From NCBI GenBank assembly GCA_014706295.1, contig JACSVZ010000006.1, positions 28,557,629-28,621,628 of the forward strand: a DNA stretch of 64,000 nt. The letters run 5' to 3'. This DNA is from Lycocorax pyrrhopterus obiensis (taxonomy: Eukaryota; Chordata; Aves; Passeriformes; Paradisaeidae). This document shows positions 35,949 to 50,720 of this stretch, piece after piece (position 1 is the first letter of the stretch; each line of letters opens with the position of its first letter). A model generated the notes under the pieces. The model made no database searches. It had not been told where the DNA came from and saw nothing but the letters and a program-made list of their open reading frames with translations. The translations under genes were made by a program, and so were the position numbers.

Positions 35949-36000
35949 AGGCTTGCACAGGCAAATACTGACATAGGCTTACATAGGCAAATGCTGACAC
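35949..36000. repeat. 26-bp tandem duplication, two copies
   Basis: Copies at 35949-35974 and 35975-36000 start AGGCTTRCAYAGGCAAAT (R = A/G, Y = C/T). They differ at 4 of 26 positions, all transitions (G/A, C/T, A/G, T/C), which indicates an older duplication that has diverged by ordinary substitution. Confidence 0.9.
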
Positions 36001-39000
36001 GATGACCAGAGCACAGTATACCTGTTTTGAAACACGTACACTCTGTTCAGATGAGATCTGCTGTTGTTTCTACTAGTGAACAGCTCAGAAGAGCATTGTT
36101 AGTTTTTAAATGAGGATGCAGTAAGCGATAACTTAATCGGGAGCTGAATTTCTCTGTTGTAGAAGGCAACAAGAGTGAATACAGTCTCAACAGGGTTTTA
36201 ACTACCAGTGGCCGTCTCTACATTACCAACAACATAGCCCAGAAAGAATGGATTTATACAGCAAAATAAATGGTACCAAAGTTTTGACACATCTCAAGGT
36301 AGAGTTACTTTGCACTATGTCTACCTGCATCTCATGAACTGCATGAATCCTCAGGGTTTCGTGAATGGGTTGGAGATCACTGGCACACCACCAGGGTGCA
36401 TCTTTTGGCTTAGTTTCATTTGAAAACCATCCAATTCACATGCTCCAAGATTGCTTGAACATATGAACCAAAGAATAGTGTTAGGGGAACCTTTTCAAGA
36501 GCATGTGCCTAGTCCAGGCTACAATGTCAATAAAAACAAGCAGGCCATTATTCATTTTGGAAGCCAAAACAACTTTTCAGAATTTAAAAATAAAACCAGC
36601 ATCATATATCTATTACTGATCAGGGTTTGGTTCTTTGAGAGTTACTGTGGGTTATGTTACACATGTAGACATGTCGTGGCTCAAAATATTTAAAATAGTT
36701 CTTACAACCAGTTCAACAAAGTGGTCTGGAAAATGGCAAAGGGCAAAGGAGGAATAAACTGTAATGAAGCAGAGAAATACTGCTAAAAGCGTTTGCTTGT
36801 CTGATGCTACAACATAAATAAATAGATAATCTAAGTAAGATTGTATAAAGAATTAAATTAAATGTCAGAAAATTTTTAATGGGCCATGGACAGGTAAATA
36901 ATTAGATACAGATAGGTTAGAAATATGGATAGAAAATAAAGGACATTAATTTTAGGAAAGTGTAGACTGAGAGATATAATGGGCAATACAGTTAAAAGCA
37001 AATACATATGATCAGCAGAGGAAATCTGAGATTCATGACATTCAATACAGTCACAAAATGAGATAAGAGTTTGCCATGGAATATGAAAGCACATGATTTT
37101 TAATGATTTTTTAATCATGTTAAAAGATGGTATTGGAGCAGAGCTGTGCTGCACTCTTCATTCCTGCATTATTTAAATAACACCCCTTGTGGAACAATAC
37201 ACTCAATTTTGGTCTGCACCTCTCAATTCCCGCATGATGCTGAAAAGGCATCCACGAGCCCAGTGTCCAGGCAGCTGGTGGCAGCAGCGCCAGGGTGACA
37301 GTGACAGAGTTTTGTGCTGGAAAATACCCGTGTGCTCAGGGGAAATCTGCTGAGATGCCACCACCACTGTGCCATTATTCGATACTCCTGTTGAGAGCCC
37401 TGCTCTGCATCTCAGGCAAGCTCCTCCCACATTCCCAGTTGCTACTGCCCAAATGATGTCTGCTTATGTGGATATTTTCCATTTCAGCTCAGGCTTGTTC
37501 CCTCTCCCCTTGAAGGTGTAGCTGTTTGCACGGAGACATCTACCTGAATCACAGATCTGCAGTTACTTGCAAATGGTTTGTGTGGAAGAACTTCCTCCAT
37601 TCCTCTGGTAAACTCACGCTTACAGTCTGACCTGGGAGAGGAGGCCATTGGTGCCAAGCACACATGGTACAGACCTCACCTGGGCAACCTTTGATGTTGG
37701 TCAACATGAGTGTACTAGAGTAATTTATTGTTAAACCAAACAGCTAAACTGGAGCACTCTGAATGACATTAAGGTCAAAAAGTTTTAATATTGAAGTTTA
37801 TGGGTTGGCAAAGAATATATTTTGAAAGAAAATGGAAAAATGTTTTGCTCCTCTATTTGAAAATGTACTGGAAAATCTCCTGAAAACAAATCCCTTTCTG
37901 TAACTGGGAAAACACACCCTTCCATGTCTTACATCTACAATTCAATTAGCTGTATACAGATGTTACAGCAAAATGCATGCAAGAATAAGCAACTCCTAAA
38001 CCACCAACCAGAGTCTAGGTAAAATTTATGATGCAGCTCTATCTGTTGGCTTCACTAAGTCTGGAAACTTAAGAGTGACCACCATCAGACACAGGTTTTT
38101 GTATTTGAATAGTTTTGGTGATGACCACAGTCATAGTGCAGTCAATACTCCATCTATCTTCCAGAATTATTTCATTTTATTCAGCGTGTTCAGTTTAATG
38201 GCTGAGATGAAAAAAACCCAAACAAGTAAATTCTTAAAAACTGGATGGGTCAGCAAAGACGTGTGCTGAACCAAAAATAAATTGAAGGGAATCTGAAGGA
38301 GAGGGCTCTGTTGCTGACAAGAGGGGAATGCAGCAACTGGTGTTTGGGGAGTGCAGTGACAGTACACCCTCAGGAGAGAGACAGCTGCCCACTCCAAGCA
38401 TGAGGAGCAGCATACATACCCAGGAAGAGTCTTTGTGTCATTCCAGAAGCAAATATTTGGGACCAGACTCTACCTTCCCTGCCCTGCCAGCCCTCCCACC
38501 AGCTGAGACCAGCTCTACCACTGCCTCTCCCAGGGCAGCATCTTTCCTGTTCCCCAGGCCCGGCAGGCTTCAGGACTGCAACCACTGACTTCTCCCACTT
38601 CTTGTTTTGGAAATATTTTTAGAAACCTCTTGTTAACATAAGCAAAGCTGTGCCTCTCCAATCTTCCTGTCAAGGCTGAGTCTACTTGTAAAGTGCTGCT
38701 CATCATTCTTAAACACTTAATTCTCAAACCAGCCAAGGGCAGGAGGCAGAGGCTAATTCCCTCTAACCTTACCCTTGCTCAGCACGTCCAGCTGAAGGAC
38801 CTACACTTGCCAAAGCTATCTGTTTTCTGTCGTTTAGTGGTTCCATCCATGCTCTGCTCTGCAAAGATAATACCAAAGATCCTTTTTGCTCTTTAGGACA
38901 AAGAGCAGACAGAACGCATTGGATACTAGGATGGACAGAAATGGTGATATCATTTTTAGCTCCGGCAACTAAGTCCAGCTCTCAGGAAATAAACAAACAG

Positions 39001-41390
39001 TTGTGCAAGCCTCATGCTCTTCAAGTTTGCTTAAAATACATGGACTTCCCCTCTGACTCTCCATGAACGTGCAAATTCTTATGTATGTCTCTGGCTCATC
39101 TGTGTGATTCTGGCCCCTTGGGTCTGGAAGGATGTATGTATCCAAAATATGCACAGGCCGTCAGAGACACATGATTTTTAACATGATGCCAGTTTGAGCT
39201 TTGCTGTGACTTCTCTACAGACTGCAACAAATGGTGTGGCAAATCCAGAGCATCTTTGCTGAGTGGCCTATGCAGCCTGCCTGATCTGATGCGTGCAAAC
39301 ATCTTTCCCCTTGTTAGAGAAGCAAAAAAAATCAATGCCACAATTCTCCAAAAGTATCACAAAACAAAAGAATGTTTCAGAATCAGAATTTTATATATAA
39401 TTTAAAAAGGCTCCTGGGCACATGGCATGTGTCATTGTTTCATGTTTCAGCAGATGTCTCCTAATGTTATCTAGGAGATCATGCTGGGAAAGAAGAACTT
39501 TGAATTTTGAATTCGACATGTGCTGCTTTCCAAAAGAAAATCTGGTACTGCAATACCTGCAGTATCTGAGAAATCTGATATGTATCAGGTCAAGAAGCAG
39601 CCACCAATTGGAGCAGACTGGAAAGATTTAGAGAAATTCCTACGGAAAGATAGGGAAATAAAATGTATTCTGTTGAAACATAAAAGTTCCAATAGAAGCT
39701 TGACAAATCTCAACGAAATGCTAGATATGAAAAAGCCATGTTTTGATTCATTTGGATTTGTTTAAAAAAAAAAAAAATCTCTGTTATTCAATCAGGTGAA
39801 GTAAAAATATTCAGAAGTTTCATTTGGCACATAGGTGTCCTTTTGTAACTGTGCAAGTATCTGGGCAATTTGTCAGTCCTTGGACTCAACCCTGTGTGTC
39901 CCACCATATTTTGCATTCAGAAAAGTGCCCATTTGACTTGTGTCAACACCCTGGTGTCAACCTTTGAACAGCCTAGGGGCTAAATGGGTGCAGTCTGGAG
40001 AACAGATAGTAGACCATGAGAGAGTACACCAACAGAGAAAACTCCTGAGTTTCCTCCATGATGTCAAGAGTGCACTGCTGGGCATCTCTGAACTCTCCTC
40101 CCCTGTAGGGGGGGAGAAGGTGTGGAGAAGCCCCAGGGACAATCTCTTTCTCTCCAGGTGACTGTAATTGCCTCTGTACACGCTGCTTTTGCAAGATGTG
40201 CATGCTTTTCTCCCTCATGCCACGGTGCAGACCTGTATTTTTGAACAACAAGGGTGCATAATTTTAAGAAAGAAAATGCACAAGATCCACCAACCCCAGC
40301 AACAGTCCATGATACAAACTACAGCTGTCGTTGCTTTCATGAACTTTTAAATGTCTAAACCTTGAAGCCTTCTTCTGGTGGAACAAAAAAATATCTACCT
40401 TAATTAGCTCTTGTTGTGACATAAATACATACTGATAGGTTTATATAAACCAAGTAGAGTAGCCTTCTAATATACATTTATGAGTCTCAAATTAAACATG
40501 ATCTCAAATAAATATTAACAATCTTCATGGTGTGATTATGGCCCTGCTTTGTAAACAGCCCTACAGCTTAATTAGAGTTCTGTGCACTTCAAAGTGTATG
40601 CTTATCTGGCTGTTTCTGAACTGCTGTCTTGCTATCACTGTGTGCTCCAAGAATAATAAATAAACCAACACAGGAATGCAGAAAGCATTCCTAATCACAT
40701 CCATGAATACAAAATAATAAGTAAATGAACAACATGAAAGAAGATGTGCTTCCAGTTCCATTTGCACATTGTTCCATTTTAACCTGTTTTTAATGTAACT
40801 GGTTATAAACTATTCTTACATTATTTAAAAAACCCCACAAATCTTGCCCGTGTAGCCAAATTTTTGCTGAAATACTGAATATTGAAGAAGAAAAAAAGAG
40901 ACACTAGTGCTGATGCCATAGTTTAAAATTCAAATGAGGAAGGGAGTGTTAAAGCTTCATTCTGTTTAGCCATATGTGAGGCACCTGCTTAGAGAAGTTT
41001 ATGGGAGTATTAATCTACGGTAGTGTCCAAACACTTCCAAATATCTAAACTTGAGCCACAGAACTTTCTTGGTTATAAAATAGTTGATGGCAATAAGCTG
41101 TGAACTGAGATTAGTTTTGAGCATTAGCCATGTGCTATGCTTCCCCACAGCAAAAGAGTATTAAACAGCATTGTTTCTCCTTCCTTTGGTGACCTGACAG
41201 GCAAATTGCCCGTACATAGCTTTTTGTCAGCTGAGTAATACTTTACAACTTGACTGGTCCCATCGCCGGAATTAGGGCAGGATGAATAAAATTTCATAGA
41301 ATAAAAGGCATGGCAGAAGGTACTTCTTTCTTTCCAGGGGAAATGCAGATTAGGTTGTATATGAAATTGCAGTAATAGAAAAGTGCAGAA

Positions 41391-41567
41391 CCCACAAAAA
41401 AACCCCCAAACCCCAAAGCAAAACAAACAGCCCAACACTTCCAAAAAAATCCCCATCTCCCTCCTGTTAGTCCCTATTCAAAATCTTCTCTACAATCTTC
41501 TTTCGTAATTTGAAATTTTCTTTCCCTCTCTTCTGTTTTTCTCTTTTCCACTCTCTCTGTCCCTCCT
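41391..41567. repeat. C/A-rich tract plus downstream polypyrimidine tract
   Basis: 41391-41460 is A/C-rich with C4-C5 runs like the tract at 2121-2180. Then 41516-41567 is 52 nt of C and T with only three interruptions (G at 41535, A at 41550, G at 41559). Directly after it, a 14-bp word CATRCTAAGATGGT occurs twice (41571-41584, 41596-41609). Low complexity with no sign of a transposon. Confidence 0.75.
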
Positions 41568-41609
41568 GGTCATACTAAGATGGTGTTTACCCTGTCATGC
41601 TAAGATGGT

Positions 41610-44600
41610 AAGCTCCTTCAATTACAGGTCTTCCTCTTCAGACATCTCTCATACGAAATGGCACAATAAGATATCATAGAAACAAAGCCTTTGAGCTTGT
41701 CTGCAGTGACCAACAAGAACAGTGATTGTGAATAGAGCAAATTTGATTCAATGAGTTTAATATAATCTACTGGTGGCAGGCTGGTGTCTGTGTATGGAGC
41801 AGGGAGCAGAACGGGAGCGTGGGAAGTGTTATGAGAGCTGGACTCCTCGAAGTCAGAGGGTGAGCAGGGAGATAATTCAGAGTACAGACATCATTCTGAA
41901 CAGAGAGATCAAAGAGCCGCAAGAAATTTTAAATCAAAGTCCCAGTGCTTGCAGGGAATGATGGAAACTGCTTATTCCTGAGAAGATTTAGTGAGATTTA
42001 AGGGTCTCATATAAGTCATCTTCAATTATCACTGCCCTGTGTAATGTGTGTTTTATTAAGTGATGCAAAGAGGCAGAGCTGTCCTCCTCCCTTCTCATCC
42101 CTGATGCTGCCACTGCAGCACTGTGAAGCACAATCTCTACAGGTTTGTTACCATGAAGACAAGCAGGATGTAATAACCATCCCTGAACTGCCGGCTTGTG
42201 GCCTCACTGGTAGAGAAAACAGTAGAAAAACTGGAACTTTCATAGAGAGCAATGACATAGAAAGTAGGATCCAAACTGAATCTAAACTTTCGAATAGGTA
42301 TTGGAACAAACCTTCAACAGATTTAAAGATTTCACTAATTAAGGCACTTCTGGACAGTTTGTGAATGGTAACTTCTCCTTGTGTTGTTTTTGTGCAAATG
42401 TTCACTTATATAGTTAAATTGGGGATTTATTTTTAACGCCGCCTAACTTCCTCAGGCTCTGGGTTTCTGTTTCAGGTGTCTGCCATGCTTTAACCCTTTG
42501 TCCTGGAGTTGCTTGTGACATAACTTCTTTGAGGTGCTTTATTTGTGTGTTCATATTAAAACCAGTTTTTTGGGGAAATGAACAAAAGGATATGTTATTT
42601 TCCTCATATTTAGAAATTCTAGCTATTTATCCCTACATACTTGATGGTGATCTGGTAAGGCAATTTGCTCTTTTGTAGACATACTCAATTCTCATCTTTC
42701 TGGAAAGTTCATTTGTTGTAGCCTTTTGTAAGCCTCCGAGAAATTCTATTTCACATCAGTTCTGCAACCTCGGATATTAGTGACCAACAGCTTAGAATAT
42801 CTTTTCTCTCCTGTGTTATGTACAGCCTAAAAAGTATTTGCAAACACAGCTCCAGGCTGCTGCCAGCCCTGCAGGATGAACGAGAGAACCTGTCTCTCCC
42901 GGGCTTTTACTCGCTCCACCTTCATTTCACAGAAGGATGGAAAAGGGTTGGTCCCTCATGAAATGCTAATACAGAATGAGAAAGTTGTGCTAGCGTCAAG
43001 GGGAAGATGGGTATGCACTGCTTTGTGAAGTAGAGACAAGAACACAGGGAAAGAGACAAGGGGAGGAGATTCCAAGTGTATCTGTCATCTACTGTAGTTT
43101 TAATTGCATGCTTCCATTTGGGAATTAAAATTCAGCCACGACATGGCTAGTGAGAACTTTCCTTGAGTTCTGCTCTGATGGAACTAAATAAACATAATTT
43201 CAAACAATTGTCTTCTCTCCCCTGAACAGATTTTTCTTCAGAACAGTGGCTACAATTAGATTACTTTTTCTAAAAAACAAGAATCAAAAAGCGAACTCAT
43301 GATTTTTCCAAGTGTTGCATGCAATTTTGAAGGATGTCTTTCTTCAGGTGTTTATTGTTTGAACCGAAATCTTGCTGATTACAAGTTCTCATGCCTAAAC
43401 TTTAAAAGATAAAGAATCTAATGTTTTGCTTTACCTTTTGAAAGTGTAATGTATCACAGATGCAAGTTGAAGCTTTTTGGGGACTGTGTCAAATATAATT
43501 ATCTAGAAGATTAAAGCACTCATCATCTCAGCCGAAACACACATTCTGTTTTCCAAAATAAAGTCTTTGTGAATAATGAATGCACACAACATACCTTAAA
43601 CACTTACAAAAGAAATCTAAAACTCTAGCTAAAATTATTATTAGATGTTAATGTTACATAGTTACTCCATGAAGTTAGCAACACCATTAAATGAGGTTTT
43701 AAAAAGACACTCTGGTCTGCTATTCCAGGAATTGGATTTCTCCATATCTTTACTTAATTTATTTCACAGCTAATTATCCAAAATTACTTTTGCATGAAAT
43801 TTACTGTTCCTGCTGGCGTCTGATTTCAGCCATGACATATCTGCCCTCTGGAGTCCCACTGCACTGCGTGGAAAATCTTCGCTTAGAGTTAAGGTTATGA
43901 CACTTGTATTGAAGGCTGGCTGTGGAAAAATAGTGAGCTTGGACTAGGTGGTTTGGGGAAAAGGAGGTTGACAAGATACAGCAGTATTTAGCCTAACTTT
44001 TATATCCTGAGACTAGTTACTGACTGGCAAGTTCCCCTAAATTATTTTAGTAGGCAATTTTATTAGTATATGTTTAGCAAACTGTACACTTCATAGTCTC
44101 AAAACCAAGGTGAAAACGTGAACCTTGTGTTTGTAGGGCTGACAGCCTGACCTGTATTTTGCTATAGCTCTATATCTGATCTAATAGTTTTCTATTGTTA
44201 AGTAATTTTGAAAATAGACATATATGGTGGCATCGCCATATGAATGGGATCTGCGATTGAAATTATCTGCTCTGCTCTTCTTCAGTCTGAACATACTTTC
44301 GTCATTTGTTGTTAAAAAGATATCTAAATGATTAATTGGGTTACATAGGAGAACCTGAAATTCTGTTTACCTTCTGTAAACTTAAAGTTTTCAGAGACAT
44401 CATTACAATAGTGAATTTATGCAGTTCTTAAATAAAATAAGAATATGAGTCTTGTCCTCAGGTACAATGCAAGATATCAGTGGCTCTGAAATAATCCAAA
44501 TTAAGTCTTGAAAAAATGTGAATGTCTAAAATAGCAGCTGCAACACATACATGGAAAAACTACTTACAAACCTTGATGTGCACTAGAATCAAGTAAGTAC

Positions 44601-47600
44601 AAGTGTTTCTTTAAGTGCTTCACAGCAGAAAGCGGGAGGGAAGCAATTAAAGAGCGGGTGAAATATAGAAGTTATTTCATATTTATGAGCAGATGATGTA
44701 GAAATTCCTTGGAAAAATGTGATATTTGTAAGAAGGGAATAATACACTCCCAAAGAAGTTGAGGAAGAAAAAAACCAAGAAAACAAAGCTTATACCTGAG
44801 ACTGATACGTTAAACTAATATTTTAAAGGCATATTTATTAAAAATAAGTATTGCTGTAATGGTGAAAAGGTAATGCCAAATGTTTGATGGAGAAGCATGG
44901 TAAAATATATGTACTTTCTTCTTTATTATTTCTGAAGTTTTCATCATAATATTTTTTTGGTGCATCTATATTATAGAAAACAGCTCTTTTTACTTTCTCA
45001 GTGTTTCCATAAAGAACAACCAGACATATTCTGTTTGGCACAAATTAATGGCTTCTCAAATGCAGCATGTAGTTTTAGCCTCTCCAGTACCACGAAGATG
45101 TCAACAAGTTTTGAAGGAATTCAGATAGCAGCAACAAAAATGATTAAGGGGCTAGAAAGTTTGATTTACAAAAAAAGACGAGAACCTCTTCTTTTCTTAC
45201 GATAGCTGATAATGCAATGGAAGAGTAACGATAAGAGCCTATAAGTGTTTAAAGCATGAGAACACCAAGGAAAGTGTGGAAATGTTTTAAGGTGGTACAA
45301 GGTTTCAAAATACTGACTTGGTATTGGGGAGAGTATTGTGTTTGTGCATGTTTTTCCTCCGAACTAAGGCTAATTAATCTGTAGAGCTTATGTAAGGACA
45401 AAATAAAATATGTCTGTACAAAATCAAGGAAAAAAACCTGTACAAATGTAAAACAGAATGATCCGTATCTCAGCTGTGGTCCTTGATGTAGTATATATTT
45501 AAACACAGGAGTTAGCAAGATCAAAATTGAAAAAGAAATATTTAGTATGTCAAATGAGCAGAATATAATATTAGAGGAAGAATATATCTGCACCACAGTA
45601 CATAACTTTTTTAGAAAGAACCTCTCCTGAAAGTAGGTTTGCTTTGCTCAGAAAGTTTCATAGTTCCTTGATAACCTGTAAAAAAGGACTTGTTATTCAG
45701 ACATAAAATTTGTCATATCAAAACTTCACTGATAACTGAAACTTTAATTGAAACGTCATTGGATGCTTTTTTCATGGTTTAAACCAGCTCAGCCCTGTTT
45801 GCTGATACTGGCAAGTTTCTGAAGGCATACAGAATTAGTGTGCTTTTAGGAGACATTCGAAATATATCCAGGAGATTTTTTTTTTTAATGTCATTGGTGC
45901 TCTATAACACTTTATGCATAAGGAACCAAAGAATAAGGAGAATAAGGAGGAATATTAAAATTCTTTAGAAGACGCAGTGAAAGGATAGCAGGTTTAGATG
46001 TCAAAGCTTAGATGTTGCTAAATTTTTTCAATCCAAAGCTACTACCCATTAGTCAAGTACTGGAAAAGATTATGTATGGGGGTGTTAAATATTTCTTTAC
46101 ATTCAGCGAAAATTTCCACAATAAGTTATAGCAGAAAATGTACTTTTGTACAACAAGCAAGCATACCCTTCTATTCTTGGTGTTCTTTTCTTAAAAGATT
46201 GATTCTAGACTGTTTGACATTTGAAGTGAGCAGCTGTCAGTGTACTGATAACAAATTTGAGCTTGGATAACTGCCTATAAAAATCAGGAATAAAACACAA
46301 GTATATTTCAAAAGGTCAAGACTTAAATCTAAAGTGTATATGAAAATGCATAAGAAAAACCAAAGTGGCAACTAAAACCCAGGTTTTAATATAAGTCCTT
46401 CAATATTAAACAAACTTTGAAAAGCTCTGTTCCTATCAAGTCATGACAGCTCTGAATTTAAATTAATAGGATTAGATTCAGTTACTAATTAACCTCATTT
46501 CAACCTAATTAACCTAGTTATTTGATGCTGAAAAGCTCCTCCTCTATGAAAGAACTGTAAGATTTCAGCATCTGGACAATCAAAGGACTAAAAAATAAAT
46601 TCTAGCAGCTAGGATTAAGAATAATGTATCATTCTAAATACACTTTCAAAAAAAGCTCTCAAATTCATCCTTGATAGATACTGAAAATTATATTAGACCA
46701 AAGATACATTAGATTTTGGATTTTGGCCTTCAAAATTTAAACACCTTTTATCAGTGTTCATCTGGAGGAATGATGCCGTTTTTAAAGCTTACCATGCCTT
46801 GGAGATGAGAAGACTGCAGAAGAAGTGTTTTCACTCTAATTTCAACTGAACAGCTTCATATGTACCTTACCCATCTGTGCCCATGCACTTTGTACAATGT
46901 TTCCAGTAAAATACTACTGATCATCGATCAAAACAGGGTCAGTATATAGGTGTCATAGCTACCCATGAAGTATTAGACATGTATAGCTCACCAAAATCCA
47001 CTGTATATTTTGATCCTCAGTAGATACGGTTTTTCTGTCTCAGAGGCAATACAAAGTAAATGTAAATATATCCAAATGAAATATTTTCTATTTTGCCAAG
47101 GAAGTCTGAATTGTATCAATTGTTTAAAATATTGTAATTTCTTCCGTAAATGCCTTGCTCACTTGTCAGATCTAACTTCATGCTAGTTGCAAAACTTCAT
47201 AATCTATTGAAGGTTAGATGTTTCCATACCCTTTTATGGAAAAATGGACTTTTTCACATTGTTGTGCATGGTTTGTAAAGACATGAATAAATACATGGAA
47301 CTCAGAAAAGGTCATGCAAACCTTTGCAGTTACTATGTTTATTGTATCAATGACAACCCCATGAAAGGAGCTCTCAGAAAAATAAGGGGAGGCCAGCTGT
47401 TAACTCCTAACATCTACCAAGCAAGGAAGCTCAAAAAAGGCCGGGCAAGTGTGGGGCTGAATCTTGAAACAAAGAACTGAAATGTGCATTAACAGCAAGC
47501 ACATGCTGACCTTAGGTCCACTCTGCTCCTCCTTGCCTGAGAACCAACGTGCTGGATTCCTGTTGGGCAAAAAGTGCTGACTTATTCTGAAAGAGTGTCT

Positions 47601-50600
47601 AGTGTTACTGTAAACACACACTGCTTTTACAGTTCCCAGCAGAGCACTCTCTGCACCAAGGTTATACGATCTTTGTACGCCTGGCAGGAAATAAAAGATG
47701 TTAATGGTGGGGACCTCCGTTAGGAACGGTAGCCCTTAGCAAGAAGAGGAAGGACTAGAGCATGGTAATCGATCAGCAGTCTGTGTAAAGACATGGTTTG
47801 ATTGTGAATGTGTGACATAATTTTGGAAATGCTAAAGGATTGACAGAAAAATCAGTTCAGCTGGAATAGATTAGGGGACAAATGCAATGGACACTGTGCA
47901 GGTTGGAGAGTCACAAAAGGCAGTAGAACAGAGGCAAGTCACACGTACCAAGAGTCCACGTGAGGATGTCTGTGCAGATCACATACGCCAGCACAGCAAA
48001 CACAAGGGTGGAAGGGGGGATGTTTAGTCTGCAGAAGACAGTCTGTAACAGTCTCAAATTTCTGAAGGGACTCCATAGTTTCTATTAAATAACAGAGACT
48101 ATTGTAGTATCATCTGAATGGCTGTGTAGCCGCATAGTCCTAACTCTCAGTCAGTTAGAATAGCATAATTTAGTATTTAAATGCATTTTCTATGCCAAAT
48201 TCTCTATGCCTCTCTAAGTCTTGTGCAGCCTCTTTAAGGCATTTATTTCCCAAGACACTAGCAGCAGAAGGCTGCTACAAGAAATATTTCATTCTTCAAA
48301 GTCTTCTTGCCTGTGTCCCTTACTTGAGGAGGAAACTGTCCTCTCATTTGGTACTGGGACAGCTGTTTGCACAGCTCACTGAAAGTCAGCTCATTAAAAC
48401 AACAGAGGGTAAAAAATAGACCTAATATGAATCATTTCAATGATCCAGTTTACAGCAAATGGTTGAATTCCTGAACTTAGAAGGCAGTGAAATAAAGTTG
48501 GGGACGCAACACTGTGACTCACCTGCAAAACAAAGCTCTCTTTCAGGCAGTTACAACTTTCAATCTATTTGTGTTAAGGTGAATCACAGTCTGGCCCACT
48601 GAATACATGAAGAGGGATATATATTTTTTCAAACATAGCGGATTCATGCATAATGAAACCCAGGAATTATTGCTTGAACGGTAAGCCAGACTGTAAATTC
48701 CATTTAAAAATTGACAGCATGCATTTGAACATGAATCCACATTGAGATACATAGTTAAACAATTAGTACAACTTCTAGGGATTCACATGCCTCTCTCAAC
48801 ATTTCAGGTAGGTAGACTTCCTGGAGGTGACTGAATATAATACAGCTGATTGCTGGAACACCAAGAGATGAAAAATGAAGTACAGACACAGTACGAATGT
48901 GGTGAAAAGTATTCAACTCTCCTTGAAGATCTGCATGTTCTCCAATTGGTGAGCTATTCCATATGAAATCTGAGATAATTAAGTGTGCTCACCAGGTTAC
49001 ATCTGAGTGAACACTTAACCACGGAAAAACGCATACAGGAACGGTAAACAAGGGACACAAGACATACACTTTATGAGAATCAGTAGACTCTATTGGCTAC
49101 TATATATTCTAACAGAGGAATGTGCTTGTGAGCCTTTGTAGGTGCTACTGAATGAGGAAGATTCATTCCAGGCTCTGGTTCAGACTCTAAGTATGCTTTC
49201 TGGTCAGCTCTTGCTGGGTAGAGAGTGTATGACGAATAGCCCCAGGGGAACTAGATTTCTTTCCTAGTTGTGAGGAAAACACTTGAAGGAATGGAAATTT
49301 ATCAAAGAGAAACTATGAATGAAATGAATTGTTGAATAGGTGTCAAGAAAACTTTAGCAGAAGATGGTACAGACAAACTTAGCTTGACAGTTTATCATAG
49401 ACTGAGTCATTGCTTTCTGGTGATTGCACTAGTGGTTATGAAAATGCTCTGAAAAATGAACTGGAAAGACTCCCCTATTCAAGTGACACAACATGACCTA
49501 CAGTAAGATCCCGAGCTATTCAAGATGACTGGACTTCAGCCAGAAGTATACATCATAAAAGTAAGGAAAATGATTCAAGAAAATGAATGCTGTTTTTTTT
49601 AATTTTTGTTTCTGTGTAAGCTAACTAAAAAGAATATTATTAAAAAATACCTGACACACTGTGCAAAACTGGTTGGTTCACTTACAAACTTTAGCTACTC
49701 TAGAAGAATTAACTGTCTCTTAGAATGAAGACATGAGTTCACAGTCAGAGGTCTGGCAAGCTAGTTGGGGTCAGCTCTGGAAACAAAGGCCTGAAACAAC
49801 ACAGGCCTTCCTAGGGAAAACCCATCAGGAGATGTTTGGGGTAAGGCAGTGAAGAGAGAATGGCTTTGAGAGGAGCACAGAGTTGAAGGGCCAGTGGGCT
49901 GGAGTCCAGTTCAAGCCTGGTTGTTGAAAGTGTCAATGAAGTTCCTATTTTTTATGAAAGTCATTTGGGTAATAAATCCAAAATGTCCCAAAATGTCCAG
50001 AAAAAATTAGAAGGGTGCATAGGAAATGTAACCAAGTCTCAATAAAAATGAATCAGTGACCTACAAGGTTTAGTACATTCCTTCATGAATTAATACTGCT
50101 CTCAACATGAAGCGCTGCAGCCTAAGCTACACAGCAGCCTGTGTCCTCTCAGGGTTAGATGTGAAGGGATTTACTGGTTTTGGACTGCAAGTTAGGCACT
50201 GTGTTTCTCCCAATAGATCCACACCAGGCAAAGTAGGAAAGAAAAAATACTGCGTTGCACTTTCAAAAGCAGTTAAGGATAATCAGATATTACAGAAATG
50301 ATGATAGTTTAGTCTTAATGGCATACATATTTTCTAACATCACTGAAGAGCAGAAATATGCCTCTTTGCTTTTCTTACCATAATCTGTTTGGATGCTCTT
50401 CAGGAATAAACCTTGATTTAAATTTTGGCAGCTTTTAAATTTCATTTTGGTGGTAAGAGCGCTTCTGAAATTATTTTATCCCTCAGTTACAGATACATAG
50501 GGTGAGCTGACATATGTTCTCTAGGTTAACATAGGGATATTTTTAATGTCTGGGAATATGAATTAGCTTTTTCTTGATCAAGGAAACTTGCTCCAAAATT

Positions 50601-50720
50601 TTTACTATTTATAGCATAAACCAGAGAACACAGCATACCTTTCTTGTTTCTTTAAGGACTGTTCGGTGAATGGTGAGTGTCTAATTGCTGCAGGCTCAGG
50701 AAAGTAATATGCTTTTGAGT
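41610..50720. other. Gene-free unique AT-rich DNA
   Basis: No supportable gene in about 9 kb. The longest frames (45249-45596, -, 115 codons; 42044-42364, +, 106 codons) match no family and are crossed by antisense frames. A 9-bp perfect tandem GAATAAGGA lies at 45931-45948. AT-rich homeodomain-like words (AATTAACCT twice, about 46487-46515) are expected by chance at this composition. Confidence 0.6.

Larger units (their letters stand above)
34391..41390. other. Gene-free unique DNA with small tracts and one tandem duplication
   Basis: No supportable gene. The locally GC-richer stretches at about 37200-37700 and 38300-38600 contain overlapping short frames on both strands, none recognisable. 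A polypurine run (34924-34960), a T-rich tract (35866-35907), a 26-bp tandem duplication (35949-36000) and an A13 run near 39764-39776 are the only structured elements I see. Confidence 0.6.

Noticed and set aside
37200..37700. GC-richer stretch suspected to be an exon or CR1 remnant
   Set aside because: I could not match it to any CR1 block order or coding pattern. Local GC increase alone is not evidence.
46487..46515. Homeodomain-like AATTAACCT words repeated
   Set aside because: Such AT-rich words are common by chance here, and no other regulatory signature accompanies them.
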